DNA of 64,000 nucleotides from Amphimedon queenslandica (taxonomy: Eukaryota; Porifera; Demospongiae; Haplosclerida; Niphatidae), in assembly GCF_000090795.2 (NCBI RefSeq), contig NW_003546263.1:394787-458786 (forward strand), written 5' to 3'. Positions 44,701 to 58,076 of the stretch are shown piece by piece. Made by a program: the position numbers and the translations under genes. The stretch's first letter is position 1. Each line of letters opens with the position of its first letter. The notes under the pieces are model-generated. The model was given only the letters and a program-made list of their open reading frames with translations, made no database searches and had not been told where the DNA came from.

Positions 44701-45418
44701 CTGATGTGCATTTGAAGAGTCCATATTTTTTCACTCAGTTTAAGTATACACACGAACAAACTACACTTGGCTTCAGTTACATAGTACATGTATACTAGCC
44801 ATTTTTGTCAATACTTGTAATTTTTCTACCCAATACCCACTCAAACTCTTATATGCAAACCTTCACTATTTATTTTATTCAAACTCCAAAAAATGAATGT
44901 ACGTGTACATGTACTTTCATAACCATGCCTCCAACTCTCCTTAAGACACACAAGTTCATGATTTCATTGATGTGATGTACATGTAAACATTGTCAGATTT
45001 ATACTCATAATGTTCTCTCTCCATCCCTCAGTTCCTCCCTCCCCCATGTGCTCCCTTTCTCTCTGTCCCTTTCTGTCTTACACTGGAGCTCCATCAATAA
45101 ACATACATGTAGGTAAGCTTATAATATTTACAATTTAATTCTTCCTTTATTTCCTGTACATTATGCATGACACTTCAATTTACAAGTAATGCCACTTTAT
45201 TCAAATTTTCAAAATTTTTTGAAGGACTCATACACATAATAACATAACTTTTCCTTATTCAACTTAAGTTAACCTAGCCTGGAATCATTGCATGGAATGC
45301 CACTTCTGTCAAGTTCTTTCATTCCAATACTGTCACATTTTCATGCTTTCTTAACATGACTTGTAATCAGATTATAACTTATTGTAACAAAAATGTTCAG
45401 TATCACACTTGTTCATAA

Positions 45419-45627
45419 TACCGTATACGGCATATATTTTGCGGGGATTAAATTTCGCGATTTTCGCATTTTGGAAAAATTTGTCAAATTAAAATCCAGA
45501 AAATAGCATGCTGATTGTATAGTAGGTGTAGTAATTACATTAAAATCACGAAATTTTTATTCGCGAATTAAAAATTACAGCCAAATTACGAAATTTTACA
45601 CCCGCGAAATATGTGCCGTATACGGTA
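45419..45627. repeat. MITE with TACCGTATACGGCA termini
   Basis: The left end TACCGTATACGGCATATATT pairs with a right end whose reverse complement is TACCGTATACGGCACATATT, followed by GCGGG in both. The interior has TTTCGCGA and TTCGCGAA motifs. It is a third subfamily sharing the TACCGTATA start. Confidence 0.8.
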
Positions 45628-46055
45628 ATACAATTAATTTTTTAGCGTTCTTGTTATCTTCTTTTAGGTCTCCTGTAATGAATACAACATTTCAAACTCC
45701 TCTCATTAAATTATATTTCTGTTAAACATAGATCTAATTTTGTAATATTGTTTATTTTACTTACTTTTCAATAGTTTAGCATGCTTCTTTTCAACTGCCT
45801 TGGATGTACTTTCTGGATGTACCTAAAAATTAATAAATACTCTTCCAAATTGTACCAAACAACTGGTTTAAAGTTATTGCTCAACAAAAACAGCGTTGTT
45901 CATTTTAAAAAGGATGGAAACTAGAACAAAAATTTTTAAAAATTATTTAGTGTAGGGTTGAGCCTCTGCTGGTTTGAACCTATAAAATGAATTCAAACAA
46001 GCCCCTGTAGGGTTGCATCACCATTGAAACACCAACACGTCAACCCTACACTGCA

Positions 46056-46426
46056 CATAGGCGGCGGCAGGGTCGGGCATGGACGGGCAATGCCCGACCA
46101 AAAATTTTGGCCGGAAATGAAAATTTAATTAATGACATCATTTTTAGTCATAAATAATTACCATGGCTAGCAAGAGACAGTCTTTTCTGCTTTCCTTTGT
46201 CAACAAGCCTTCCAGGAGGACCAGGACTAGCATTTTACAGGTTGGATAGAGCTTTACAGATAAGATAGGGGGCCTTTTAGGCTCATTTTTATGCTATACC
46301 ATATTGTATGAGTGCGTTGAGTATACGCCCAAAATACGTGGGGAAAAGTGGGTGTGGCCAAAATCGCGGCGCGCTTCGCGCGCCATTTTTTGCCCGACTG
46401 CTCCTTAAATCCTGCCGCCGCCTATG
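46056..46426 (+). mobile_element. hAT-type element, perfect TIRs and 8-bp target duplication
   Basis: The termini CATAGGCGGCGGCAGG and CCTGCCGCCGCCTATG are exact inverted repeats. They are flanked by the exact 8-bp direct repeat ACACTGCA (46048-46055 and 46427-46434). This is the hallmark of hAT transposition, and the lack of decay suggests a recent insertion. A short reading frame at 46163 resembles the start of hAT-type transposases. The element is internally deleted and non-autonomous. Confidence 0.85.
46163..46249 (+). pseudogene. hAT transposase N-terminal remnant
   Basis: A 28-codon frame starts MASKRQSFLLSFVNK and stops at 46249. Many hAT and ZMYM/TTF-type transposases begin with a similar basic KRQ..LLSFF.K stretch before a zinc finger. 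The rest of the gene is deleted, so this is a relic inside a non-autonomous element. The similarity is short, and the call is tentative. Confidence 0.45.
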
Positions 46427-47042
46427 ACACTGCAGGTTTGAAATGGCCTATAGCAGCACTGGTGAGTATTGCTATCAATGCTAGTGAGGCAATTAAAATA
46501 ATTGAATGTTTCAATTAAGTTTAAAGTAATGATAATGATTGGGCAACATTATACCTGCAGTGTAGTGTTGACATTTTGGTGTTTCAATGGTGATGTAACC
46601 CTACAGGGGCTTGTTTGAATTCATTTTATAGGTTCAAATCCAGCAGAGGCTCAACCCTACACTAAGTATTTTTTACAATTTTTTGTTCTAGATTTATAGC
46701 TACAATATTCAGCTAAAATTTAATACTAGATCTAATTTTCCACGCCTACATATATATTTAATTAACCTAGATAAACTTACCAGTTACCACCCCTACATCT
46801 GGCCATAAATACAGTATGGATGCCATGCATCAATGTGCATTCCACCTCAATTTTTATGGGCGCAAGCCTTATGTTGACATTTTAATGTCAATATTTACTC
46901 TAATACATTAGGGTAAATTAAATCTAATACATTTTACCAAGAGTAGATGATAGTTAATATTTAAGATAATTATTAACCATAGATACCATAGGTAACTAAC
47001 CCCGCCTACATGGCATCCATGATCTGGCTTCGCACCGGCCAC

Positions 47043-47050
47043 TATAAATA
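47043..47050 (+). promoter_or_regulatory. TATA-box-like site of receptor copy 2
   Basis: TATAAATA lies 43-50 bases upstream of the copy-2 ATG (47093), which would give a short 5' UTR of about 15-20 bases with usual TATA spacing. Copy 1 has TATAAG at a similar distance. Confidence 0.4.
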
Positions 47051-47092
47051 CTGCCGAAATTCACTACAAATCGTAGTGATATCTCTGATAGA

Positions 47093-50000
47093 ATGACCGG
47101 CAATATGTGCCGTTTAATATGCTTCTTAATTTTCTTTTGCTCAGTGAATGGTTCTGTGGACTTTACTACAGTTGAAGGTACGAATGGCTCTGCCATAGTC
47201 GTAGCAAGCATTGCGAAAATATCTCGCACATCGATTTTTACCGACAATGATCAACAGATGTTACGGCGTATTGCCTATGCCGAAACTAAAGATGGAAATG
47301 ATCTTAGGACGTATTCATCCAACGAAAACGGTGGGATCTGGCGAGTTGGTGAGTCAAAATATGCTGCTACCAAAGATACCAGCTCTAATCGACATCTTGA
47401 ACCAAAAATCCAAGCAATATCAACCACCTTTGGCATTGAATGGCTTTCCACTAATTGGACTGATTTAAGGAAGCCATTTTATTCTGCTCTTGCTGCTCGA
47501 CTTTATATGTTAGTCATCACCCAATCAATTCCACTGGCCTCTAACATTAATGGCCAGGGAAGCTACTGGGCTAACTACTTCACAAGCTCTGGTGGGACAC
47601 AATCAGATTATGTGACTGCTGTCAATGAATTACTGATTTTGCAGAGTAAGTTGTATGATTCTATATAATTATTATATCTATACCTACTATAATTTTATAG
47701 ATTGTAGCGTAAATGCACTTGATTTATATTTTGTCATGGATGCATCTGGTAGTGTTGGATCATCAAACTTTCAACTCATGAAAAACTTCGTCTATAACAT
47801 TGCTAATAGTTTTAATGTTGGCAGTGATAGTGTCCGTGTTGGTGTAATGTCCTTTGCATCATCCAATTCTTACCATTTCCACCTAAACACTTACACAACA
47901 AAATCATCTGTACTCACTGCTATTAATAATTTACCTTATAGTGGTGGGTACACATACACAGGACAAGCTTTGGATGGAATGAGGACTAGAGGCTTCTCTA
48001 CATCAAACGGTGCACGTCCCAGTAGTCAAGGAGTACCACGGGTGGGGATTGTTATAACTGATGGACAATCAACCAATCCTTCTGCTACTCTAACAGCAGC
48101 TACTAATGTACATAATGCTGGCATCATTGTTTTTGCTATTGGCATTGCAGGAGCAAATCAAAATGAGCTCAACGCTATTGCATCTCAGCCATCTTACGTG
48201 TCTTTCATTTCCTCATTCAGTTTGGCACTACTGAACTCACTTCAATATACTATTAGCCAGGAATCTTGTGTTGGTAAGTCAAATTGTACTTTGTAAATTA
48301 CAAGCATAAATTTACTTCTAAAATTTATTTATTATAGCATCACCTGATGTTAATTTGGGCGAGACTATTTCAGATAATATTGGATCTGGGGAAACAAAGT
48401 ACCTCAATTACCCACTCCCTAATAATGATCAAGGCATTACTATTGTCCTTAATGTGACAAATGGTTCAGCTACATTGTATGCATCAACAGTTGTTTCCAC
48501 TCCTAATGAAGCCTTTCATGATGTTCAAATTACAACTGACAGATATGAAGATGTCTATATTGATCCAGCTAACCTAACAAATCCTTCCAGTGCTGATACA
48601 GTGTATATTGCCATTGAGGGTACTAGTAATAGCGGTTCAAATCAAGTGCAAGTGAGTGCAACTCAAGGAGACACTTCTACTGGTAAGATAAATGTGTATC
48701 TACAATTCATAATAGTTATATAAGATATCAAGTATGCTATTAAACTGCTTGGCTTACCCCATTTGGTTAGTTTGTAGTGTTCAACAAACTTTTAAGCGAG
48801 TGAAAATGATTTTAATGAAAATGTAATCACCTTATTCTAATTATATTCATTGTTTAGACCCAGTAGCAATAGAAAAATTCACCAAAACAAACTTTTCCAA
48901 GAATTTTGGTGCAACTATTACAGTAGTATGCAGAGCTAGTGGTAAACCTCTACCGGCCCTTATTTGGAACAAAGGCGGCGTTCCCATCACAGCTTCTAAC
49001 GTCTATGCGACTAACACTATTATCAGTAACACTACTATTCAAAGTGTCATTACTATTACTAATATTAATTTTGACAATGAGGGTATTTATCAGTGCATCG
49101 GAACAAACACTTTACCAGGTGGACTGACATCTTATTCAAAATCATTCACATTAACTGTAATTGGATGTAAGTTTCATGCATAGTGTTGTCATGCAGTCAT
49201 TTTTGATTTAAAAATCATGTAATTGTTTCAAAATAAGTGACATAAGACTTTTTATATTGCATAAAGCTTTTATTTTAACCTAATGATTAGTTCTGAGCAT
49301 TAAATTTTTAACCAAAAGTCAACGAGTTTCACAAAAATTATTATAATTTAGAATTTCTCTAATTTTTACAATGTAAGCTAAAGTAGAGAAGCAATTTTAA
49401 TTTTTATTTATTATTTTTATAGTGATTGTTACCAACTTTACTGGAATTCCAATAAGTTCTACTTCAATATATCTCAGCTGGGCACTGCCAGCAGGATACA
49501 CTCCTCAGTATTACTTAGTGAATGTTAATGAACTAGAGACAAATCATTCCTGGACCTTTCATGCTGTAGAGAGTTGGGCCAATATTATATCCTTACATCC
49601 TTACTATACATACGGTTGCAGTGTGGCTGTTGTTTTGAATGAAACATCTCCATATTCAAAATACATTTTTGTCACCACACATCAATCAGGTAAAAATTAT
49701 TTCTTTTTAACATTTCTATTATTTTGCAACAGTGCCCACTGGAGTCATACAGTTTCCTGTTCTAAACCCAACTTCATCTTCTGAGCTTAATGTTACATGG
49801 ATGGCCCCACCATTGAATCAACAGAATGGTATCATTTCGTACTATATTGTTGTGATTACGGAAAAAGCTACTAACATTACATATCATAACACAACAAATT
49901 TAACTTGGTTTTATTATTTCAATCTTCATCCTTATTATGAATACAGTATTGATATTGCTGCTGTAACTATTGATATCGGGCCATTTTTAACAGGAATTAA

Positions 50001-53000
50001 TGTGACTATGCCAGAATCAGGTATTTTATTTTATTGCACAAATGCTACTTTCTTTATATTCATAGCACCTTCTTCTTCCCCTATTGATGTTCATGCTGCT
50101 AATATTAGCTCATATTCTGTTAACATTTCGTGGTTACCACCTCCAGCAAATCGTCAGAATGGAATCATAAGGTGGTATGAAATACTAATTTATGATCCAG
50201 AGTCTGAGATATTCGATCTAACAGTTTCAACCACATATGCTGTAATTACTGGTTTGTCTCCTTACTGTAATTACATTGTGTCAGTCAGTGCATATACTGT
50301 TTCCAATGGACCTTATTCTGAATGGATAACTGTTACTACTTCGGAAGATGGTAAGATTCATTTTACTAATGCAGATAACAATTACTTTAATCATTATATT
50401 TTAGCTCCTAGTGCTCCACCTGATGACTTAAATGCAACAGTGACCTCTCCTTACTCAGCATTACTGACCTGGGATCCACCTCCTAATGACCAGATGAATG
50501 GTGTTATTATAAGCTATGTCATCAACGTAGTTATACTTGAGACTAGAGAAAATTTCACCTTGTACTCAAACACTACTTCATTGTTTGTTGATGGTTTGAG
50601 GCCTTTTAGAACGTTTGAATGTATCATTGCTGCTGTCACTAATGTTGGTGTTGGACCATACAGTGCAATCTTCACATTGTCTACTCCTCAAGATGGTAAG
50701 TAGAGGATTATTGTGGTTATTTTATTACATACTGTTGTATAGCTCCATCTAGCTCGCCTGTGCAAGTTCGTTCCATGTCAGTCACATCAAGAAGCTTCTC
50801 ATTGTATTGGGATCCACCTTCCTATGATGATCAGAATGGTGTTATAAACTATTATATTATTAGAATAATAGAAGTTGAAACTGATGTAACATCAGAATAC
50901 ACATCCTATACTACAGTTATCTCTCTTTCATCTCTTCATCCAGCCTATACCTATTACTGCAGCATTGCAGCCTACACAGTTGCTCTTGGACCATTTTCCA
51001 TTCAGTTCAACATAACCACTGATGAAGATGGTATGTAATAAACAAACAGTATAATGTATTGATTTGTATTCATACATGTAGTACCAACTCAATCTCCAGT
51101 TAATTTTGTTGGTTCTGTACTTTCTTCTTCATCTGTGTCTTTATCTTGGAATCCACCACCAGCAGAAAGTCAAAATGGAATAATAATTTCTTATCATATA
51201 AATCTAACAACATTAGCAACTGGCTCAGTGTCTCTCTACACAAGTTATGACACTGCATTACAAGTCAAGGGACTAGTCCCATACACTACTTATACATGTC
51301 TAATAGCAGCAGAGACAAGCATTGGAAGGGGACCATACACTACTATAATCTCTTTCACCACAATGGAAGATGGTTAGTACATTATTATATGCTAATATTG
51401 TTTGATTTAATTACATTTTAGCTCCAACATCATCCCCAGTTATAAGTTCCCATTCTATAATTGATTCACACTCAGTGGCCATACACTGGAGCCCTCCTTC
51501 AATCAATCATCACAATGGAATCATTAGAAATTATATTGTTCATATAGTGGAAATGTCTGGAAGCAGAAATGCAGTCAGAGTTTATAACACTACTGCTACT
51601 ACTGTTGTAATTGGATCACTGATACCATCTTATGCATACAAATTTTTTATAGCAGCTTCTACTGTAGCTATTGGACCATATACATCTGTTGTAATTACAT
51701 TGCCTGAAGATAGTAAGTTTTTTTATTAAGTAATTGACTATTACTGTGTGCATGTAGTTCCAAGTGGCTATCCAAAGGAACTTGCTGTCAATGATACTAC
51801 CTCAGACTCATTCACATTGACTTGGAACTCTTTACCATATGAAGAACAGAGTGGTGACATTATCGGCTATGTTGTTAATGTCACTCATGCTGATACTCTT
51901 TCAACTGTACAGTATTACACAATTCTCACTAGTATTGTAATCACTGGTCTTGATCCTTACACCACATATGTTTGTGTTGTAGCTGCTGAAACTTCCGTTG
52001 GTGTAGGACCTTTTAGTCACTTATTCTTTATACAAACAGATGAAGCAGGTAATGATGATTNNNNNNNNNNNNNNNNNNNNNNNNNNNNNNNNNNNNNNNN
52101 NNNNNNNNNNNNNNNNNNNNNNNNNNNNNNNNNNNNNNNNNNNNNNNNNNNNNNNNNNNNNNNNNNNNNNNNNNNNNNNNNNNNNNNNNNNNNNNNNNNN
52201 NNNNNNNNNNNNNNNNNNNNNNNNNNNNNNNNNNNNNNNNNNNNNNNNNNNNNNNNNNNNNNNNNNNNNNNNNNNNNNNNNNNNNNNNNNNNNNNNNNNN
52301 NNNNNNNNNNNNNNNNNNNNNNNNNNNNNNNNNNNNNNNNNNNNNAGCACTACAACATTAGCATTACTGAAGTAGAAACTGGTATTGTAACACATTTCAC
52401 AACCACCTCAGTTAGTTACACACTAACTGATCTACACCCATTCTACACATACAAGTGTACTATAGTAGCAGTTACTATTGGAGCTGGTCCTGTTACTAGT
52501 CTGACAGTACAAATGCCAGAAGATGGTAATTAAAGCTATTACTTTTTAAAATGAGTATTACTTCTTTTATCTATAGTTCCTTCTACTGCTCCGAACAATG
52601 TTTTAAATACTGAAGTGACATCAAAAAGTCTTACCATTAACTGGGAAGCGTTACGTCTTGAAGATCAAAATGGATTGATTCGACATTATATAATAAATGT
52701 GACGGAAACTGACACAGGATCTCAGTTCCAGTATACATCAACTACTATTGGCATCACTCTTACTGACCTGCATCCTTACTACACATACAGCATCTCAGTA
52801 TCTGCATTCACTATAGCTGCAGGTCCATGGTCTGACCCAATAATTATTATAACAGCTCAAGATGGTAAAATAAATATTTTTAATTCATAGTGCATTATTA
52901 TTCCCTTAATTGTTCTAGTTCCTTCTAGTCCTCCCATTGACATTATTACATCATCAATAACTTCTACTGCTGCTACAATTCATTGGTCACCTCCTTCACC

Positions 53001-56000
53001 TAGTGAAAGAAATGGAATTATCGTTGGATATAATATCACCATTGAGGATTCTTTATCAGATATTGGGCAAGATGTTCTTTATAGTTTGAGACCAATTCTC
53101 ACTATAAATTTTCTTGAGCCATACACAGTGTACCAGTACAGTATTGCTGCAGTAACTACTGTTGGGCAAGGTCCATATTCAACCTTTTTATCATTTCAAA
53201 CAAATGAAGCTGGTAAATTTTGCATGAATTAATAAGTTAATTGTTTGTTACTTCCAATTGTAGCTCCCTCAGAGGCACCAGAGTCATTATCAGTGGTTTA
53301 CATTACTAGCACAACTGTAACACTAACATGGGATCCTCCTCCTTTTGATTCTCACAATGGTGTTATCAGACAGTATACTGTTAGACTTACTGGCAGTGAT
53401 GATCAATTTTTGTACAATGCAACAAAAAATTCTATCACCATTTCTGACTTGCTACCTTATACTGACTATGAGATTTCTGTGTCAGCATATACAGTTGCCA
53501 ATGGACCTTTCACTAGATATTTGTCTGTAACGTCTGATGAAGCAGGTATATTTATTTATATTTTTAAAAGCAAATATATTATGTGTTTTATATAGTTCCT
53601 AGTACTTCACCTAGCATTGTATCTGTAACAGCTATCAATTCATCAACTCTTAGCTTATCATGGAATCCTTTAGCATCTTCTGATGCTAATGGCATAGTTC
53701 GAGAGTATATTGTTGATGTATTTGTGCAGGATTTATCAGAGCACTATCAGTATTCTACTGTTAATACTAGTCTAATTTTGACTGAGCTACATCCATACTA
53801 CACTTATACAGTGTACATTGCTGCAGTCACCATTGGCAGAGGACCATTTTCATCTGGAAGTAGTATAAGGATGCCACAAAATGGTAAATTTATAATAATT
53901 AATATTAAAATAATTATTTTTATTAAAGCTCCAAGTGGTTCACCTAGTAATGTAACTGGCCTACCACTCAATTCAACTGCTATTCAAGTGTCCTGGGATC
54001 CGCCACATCTCCATTTACAGAATGGAATCATTAAATCCTATACTATTATTCTATTAGAGTTGAGAACGAATACTTCACAGTTATTATCGCAAAATTCCCT
54101 CTATACTACAGTGATCATTGGTGGACTGCACCCTTATTATGATTATAGGATATCTGTAGCAGCTTACACAGTCGGAGTAGGTCCAACATCTATTACTACC
54201 ATCAGGACACTACAAGATGGTAAGAAATATTTTTATGCCTCAACTATTTGCTCTTCATTAGTCCCTTCAGTATCACCTCAAAGCCTAAGAGTGAATATTT
54301 TGAGCTCGACAACTGTTAAAATTGTTTGGCTTCCGCCACAACCTACACAACAGAATGGACTCATATCTCATTATACTGTAGTACTTTATGCTAAGGAAAC
54401 TAAGGAAACTTTGCAGTATAACACAACTCAATCTTCCATTGAACTTTCCAGCCTCCATCCTTTTTATAATTATACATGTCATGTTGCCACAGTAACAATT
54501 GGACCTGGACCAAAGAGATCCATTTCCTTTCAAATGCAAGAGGATGGTAGGAAAGAATTCTATTCAATTATTAATATCATTATTGTTATTATTATTATGT
54601 TTTAGTCCCACAAGGACCACCACAAAATCTAACAGTTACCACTTTGAATCAAAGTACTATTCTCATTGGTTGGTCTCCTCCTGTTATCTCACTGCAAAAT
54701 GGAATTGTCAGATCTTACACCATCTACATATTCCATAATTTAACTAGATCAACAAACTCATACACAGTTTCCAACACAACTACACACATTGTTACAGATC
54801 TAAAACCCTTTTCTGTTTATTCCATTAGTGTAGCAGCATCAACAATAGGTATTGGTCCTTTCACTTTACTTATACCAGTGATGCTCCCAGAAGGAAGTTA
54901 GTTTGTCAATGAAATTAACTATATGTTCTGTAATTATTATGACAATGTATTGCACTTTAGTTCCATCACTGGCTCCATCTCAATTTGTGGCTGAGTTTGT
55001 TTCTAATGGAACAGCTCTTTATTTTTCATGGATACAGCTACCAATAGATGATATCAATGGAATATTGTTAGGATATCAGCTCAGTTGCAGTGGACAAAAT
55101 GAACATGCATTCTCTGATATAATAACTGGAACATCAGCTTATGCTTATGATGTAAACAAAAATACTCATTATACATGTCAAGTATGTGCATTCACTTCCG
55201 TTGGTTGTGGACCAACAGCTGTGACATACATCAGCACATATGAGAACTGTAAGTGTGTGGGGTATGCCTAAATATTAAATATTATGTTATGCTTTAATAA
55301 TTCGTTTTAGCTCCTATTGGACCTCCTCATTCTCTGTCAGCTAACTCAACCAGTACTACCATTCATCTTTATTGGAAGGCACCGCTTGATCCTGACTCTG
55401 TCATTTTGAACTATGTTGTATCGTACTACTTATTGTCAACATCATTTACAATAGAAACTCCTCGTCCAAGTGTCTCAATTGCTGGCATTAATGAAACATC
55501 ATATTTGATTTCATCTTTGCTGGTATCATCAACTTATCAAATTGAAGTGTTTGCAGTTACGAAAGAAGGAAGTACTCTACCCACAAGTGAACCAATAAAT
55601 GTAACGACAAGCTCTTCAGGTATAAATTGATAACAAATACTACAAATATTTTTGTTATGTTTGTAGATTCAAACTCTCCTAAAAACTTTACATGTTTAGC
55701 TAAAAGTGCAACCAGTTTGAAATGTACATGGCTCCCTCCTGAGAATTTAAATTATTATGTGGAGAGTTACAATATTAGTTACAGACTCGCTGAGGGATTT
55801 GATTATTATCCTGGCTATGGAAAAGCATTAGGTACAGTAAATTTACACTCCCCTGCTCTTGAGTACGGTATAACTGGCTTACAACCATATGGAGGATATA
55901 TAGTAGAATTAGAAGCCTTTCTTTTACCTACAATTGGATCTGGATACTCAGGCTCCCAGCCGTTTGCTCTTGATGAAATCAAAGGAGCTGTCACTACAAT

Positions 56001-57773
56001 TGCAGTGACCAACCCTGAAAGTAATTATTATTGTAAAATGCTATGACATTTTAATCTGTTCTTTTAGCTCCTTCAGCAGCAGTGGAAAATATTTATATCA
56101 CTGTTATAATTTCTAATGTCATAAATGTTTCATGGAAACCTCCAAAAAGAAGAGATTGGAATGGCAGAATTGATTTTTACAAACTAATTTTGACCCTTCA
56201 CGATGATGTTGACTTAAAGAAGAGGGCCGAACCTGCAACTAGGGAAATACTAGTGAAACCAACCAGTAATCATCCCGATCCAAGCCTTGCTAAAGAGCCA
56301 TTACAGCCTGAGTCAAGTCTCATTGAAGGATTAGAAGAAAACTTTGAGTACTCTTTGACCATTGTAATCAGTAATGCTGCTGGTAATGGTATTGTGAGTG
56401 AACCAACTACTCAGAAAATGCCACAAGCTGGTAAGCAATAATTAAAATATGGTCATGTACATTTAAATGTATTTTTAGCTCCCAGTGGACCTCCTGTCAA
56501 TGTAACGTTGAAAAGTGTGACTACAAATACCTTTAATATTACTTGGCTTCCTCCTAATCCATTGGATGCTAACGGAGTCATCACTGGTTATCATGTAATA
56601 TTCAACAGAACTAGAATCAACGATATCAGTAGCTATATGCTGACTGCTAGTCATAATTATTTCTTGAAAAAAGGTATTAACACATTAATAATTATCTATA
56701 ATCTCTATTACTACTCTTGGTATTATGTAATTTTGGTATTAGGGTTGCACTCATATGAAATGGTTAGTTTTAAAGTGGCAGCTAAAACAGATGTTGGTTT
56801 TGGACCATTTTCCTCTGAATATTTTTTCCAAACAAATGAAGAAAGTAATTTTTACAAAATATCAACTAAAAAGTATTGTATTTTATAGTTCCAAACCCAC
56901 CACTTTTTCTGAGAGCAAGTTTATTTAATGTCTCTTCAGTACTACTGAAATGGGAATCTATTAGGAATGAGCCAGTGATTGAATATGAAGTGTTTTACAC
57001 AGGGTATAGTCGAATGGCTAGCCATACTAATGGACCACATCAAAGTGTAGTTTTGTACTCTAAAATTCCTCAGATTGTCATAGTAAATTTGATGTCAGGA
57101 TATTTATACCAATTCAAGGTAAAATATTGTATCATTGAACAAGTAAAATTAAATTTAGTAGGTCAGAACTCGTAATAATGCTGGAGTCAGTGGAAATTCC
57201 TCTGTTTTGATAACAATACCAGGTTTTGAAACATCACCTAGTGAGTCAACATATTTAAAATATAATGACAACTGTGTTATATTTTATTTAGCTCATGTGG
57301 GAGAAGTTTCTGGAGCTAGTGATGGATTTAGTACCTTTATGTTTTATATCCCCATTGCTTTTGCCTTATTAATATTTGTTGTATGCACAATAATAATAAT
57401 TGTTATTATGGTCTTTTTAAAGAAGAACAGAAGCAAGAGGAAGTAATATAAAACTAGACAACAATGATTATTATTATTTCTTTATAGGCAAAAATTTGAA
57501 CCATCTATGACTAGCAACCCACTAGATCTACCATTATCTGGTGATGATATTCAACCTGAACCTACAAATCCTGTTGAAGAAACAAACCTCAACAGCATGG
57601 TATGGAAATTATTTCTAAATCATGATAGTTTATTAGTTTTTATATTATGCCATGTAGAGTTTGAATGAAAGTGTGAACTGTGAAAGTAAGTCACTGTACA
57701 TACTGTTCATATTCTTTTGTTAGATATAGGAAGCAATGCTACTGATGATCCAACCAGTATTGATCATGCTTAG
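47093..57773 (+). CDS. Giant receptor copy 2: lysozyme-like + vWA + Ig + at least 22 Fn3 + TM
   Basis: It is the tandem paralog of copy 1. Exon 1 (47093-47645) has a signal peptide (LICFLIFFCSVNG) and the N-terminal module with AYAETKDG and NENGGIWRVGE. Then follow vWA (47701-48273, DASGS, GGYTYTGQALDG, ITDGQS), the beta-sandwich module (48338-48682), Ig (48858-49166) and Fn3 exons from 49423. The last Fn3 units lead to a transmembrane helix (IPIAFALLIFVVCTIIIIVI, then KKNRSKRK). The tail ends DDPTSIDHA at 57773. Fn3 units matching numbers 1-8, 11-16 and 22-29 of copy 1 are seen; 17-21 are absent. Units 9-10 and part of 11 would fall in the gap at 52061-52345, which is nominally too short to hold them. 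The tail has no similarity to that of copy 1 and no YxxL motif. Role as for copy 1, inferred. Confidence 0.85.
47701..48273 (+). other. vWA domain exon (copy 2)
   Basis: It has the same length and intron phases as the copy-1 exon, and the protein is mostly identical. Differences cluster around the MIDAS Thr loop (GGYTYTGQALDG instead of GGGTNTAGALDG) and the NGARPSS/TDGQSTNPS loops, which form the ligand face of vWA domains. All metal-binding residues are kept. Confidence 0.85.
49423..57240 (+). repeat. Fn3 exon array (copy 2)
   Basis: Domain exons start near 49423, 49732, 50066, 50405, 50743, 51082, 51422, 51758, a gap-truncated unit ending about 52526, 52577, 52920, 53264, 53596, 53930, 54262, 54606, 54961, 55311, 55666, 56069, 56480+56743 and 56890+57163. 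As in copy 1, introns are short and phase 1, and the last two units are split. Confidence 0.8.
52061..52345. other. Assembly gap (N run) in the Fn3 array of copy 2
   Basis: 285 Ns follow Fn3 unit 8 and end inside the unit equivalent to copy-1 number 11. If copy 2 has units 9 and 10, about 750 bases would be needed, so either the gap length is nominal or domains have been lost. Confidence 0.98.
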
Positions 57774-58076
57774 TTCCAGTAGCCCATCAGTGGCTGCTTT
57801 ACTTCAGGAACCTAATTTTTGCAATTGCAAAGTTTTAGTGTTGGTTTTTTTATTTTACTGTGTGCATGTAGCTAGTTAGTGTAAACTTATTCAATATTGG
57901 TAGTGAAACTTCAATTTGTGTTTAGTTTATTTTAATTTTTATCACAATAATAATTGTTGCTGCAGAGCCATTAAAAAGCAATTGCCAGACCACACCCTCT
58001 AGACTATGGGTCTATAATTAGGTGATTTAAGTTTAACTGATTTTTTTAACGGAACAACAGGAGTGGAGTCATTAGA
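57774..58076. other. Short spacer between receptor copies 2 and 3
   Basis: 303 bases of AT-rich sequence with no repeat or gene visible. It must contain the 3' UTR of copy 2 and the promoter of copy 3. Confidence 0.6.

Larger units (their letters stand above)
45921..46691. mobile_element. Large inverted-repeat element hosting a nested hAT insertion
   Basis: The left arm (about 45921-46055) begins CTAGAACAAAAATTTTTAA and includes TAGTGTAGGGTTGAGCCTCT. The right arm (about 46558-46691) is its reverse complement with few mismatches, ending TTTTTGTTCTAG. Arms are about 135 bp. The space between holds 130 bp of its own sequence plus the element at 46056-46426. Confidence 0.8.
39264..47092. other. 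7.8-kb repeat-rich spacer between receptor copies 1 and 2
   Basis: No host gene is supported. The region is a patchwork of fold-back and MITE-like elements listed separately, microsatellites (ACCC near 42836-42851, ATTACT-type from 43981 to 44700) and AT-rich filler. The open frames at 40672, 41111, 41764 and 44607 fall in or beside repeats and lack splice or domain support. Confidence 0.7.

Noticed and set aside
25336-57773. Identity as a known sponge aggregation-factor core protein
   Set aside because: Those proteins are recognised by Calx-beta and related domains, which are not seen here; Fn3, vWA and Ig domains dominate instead.
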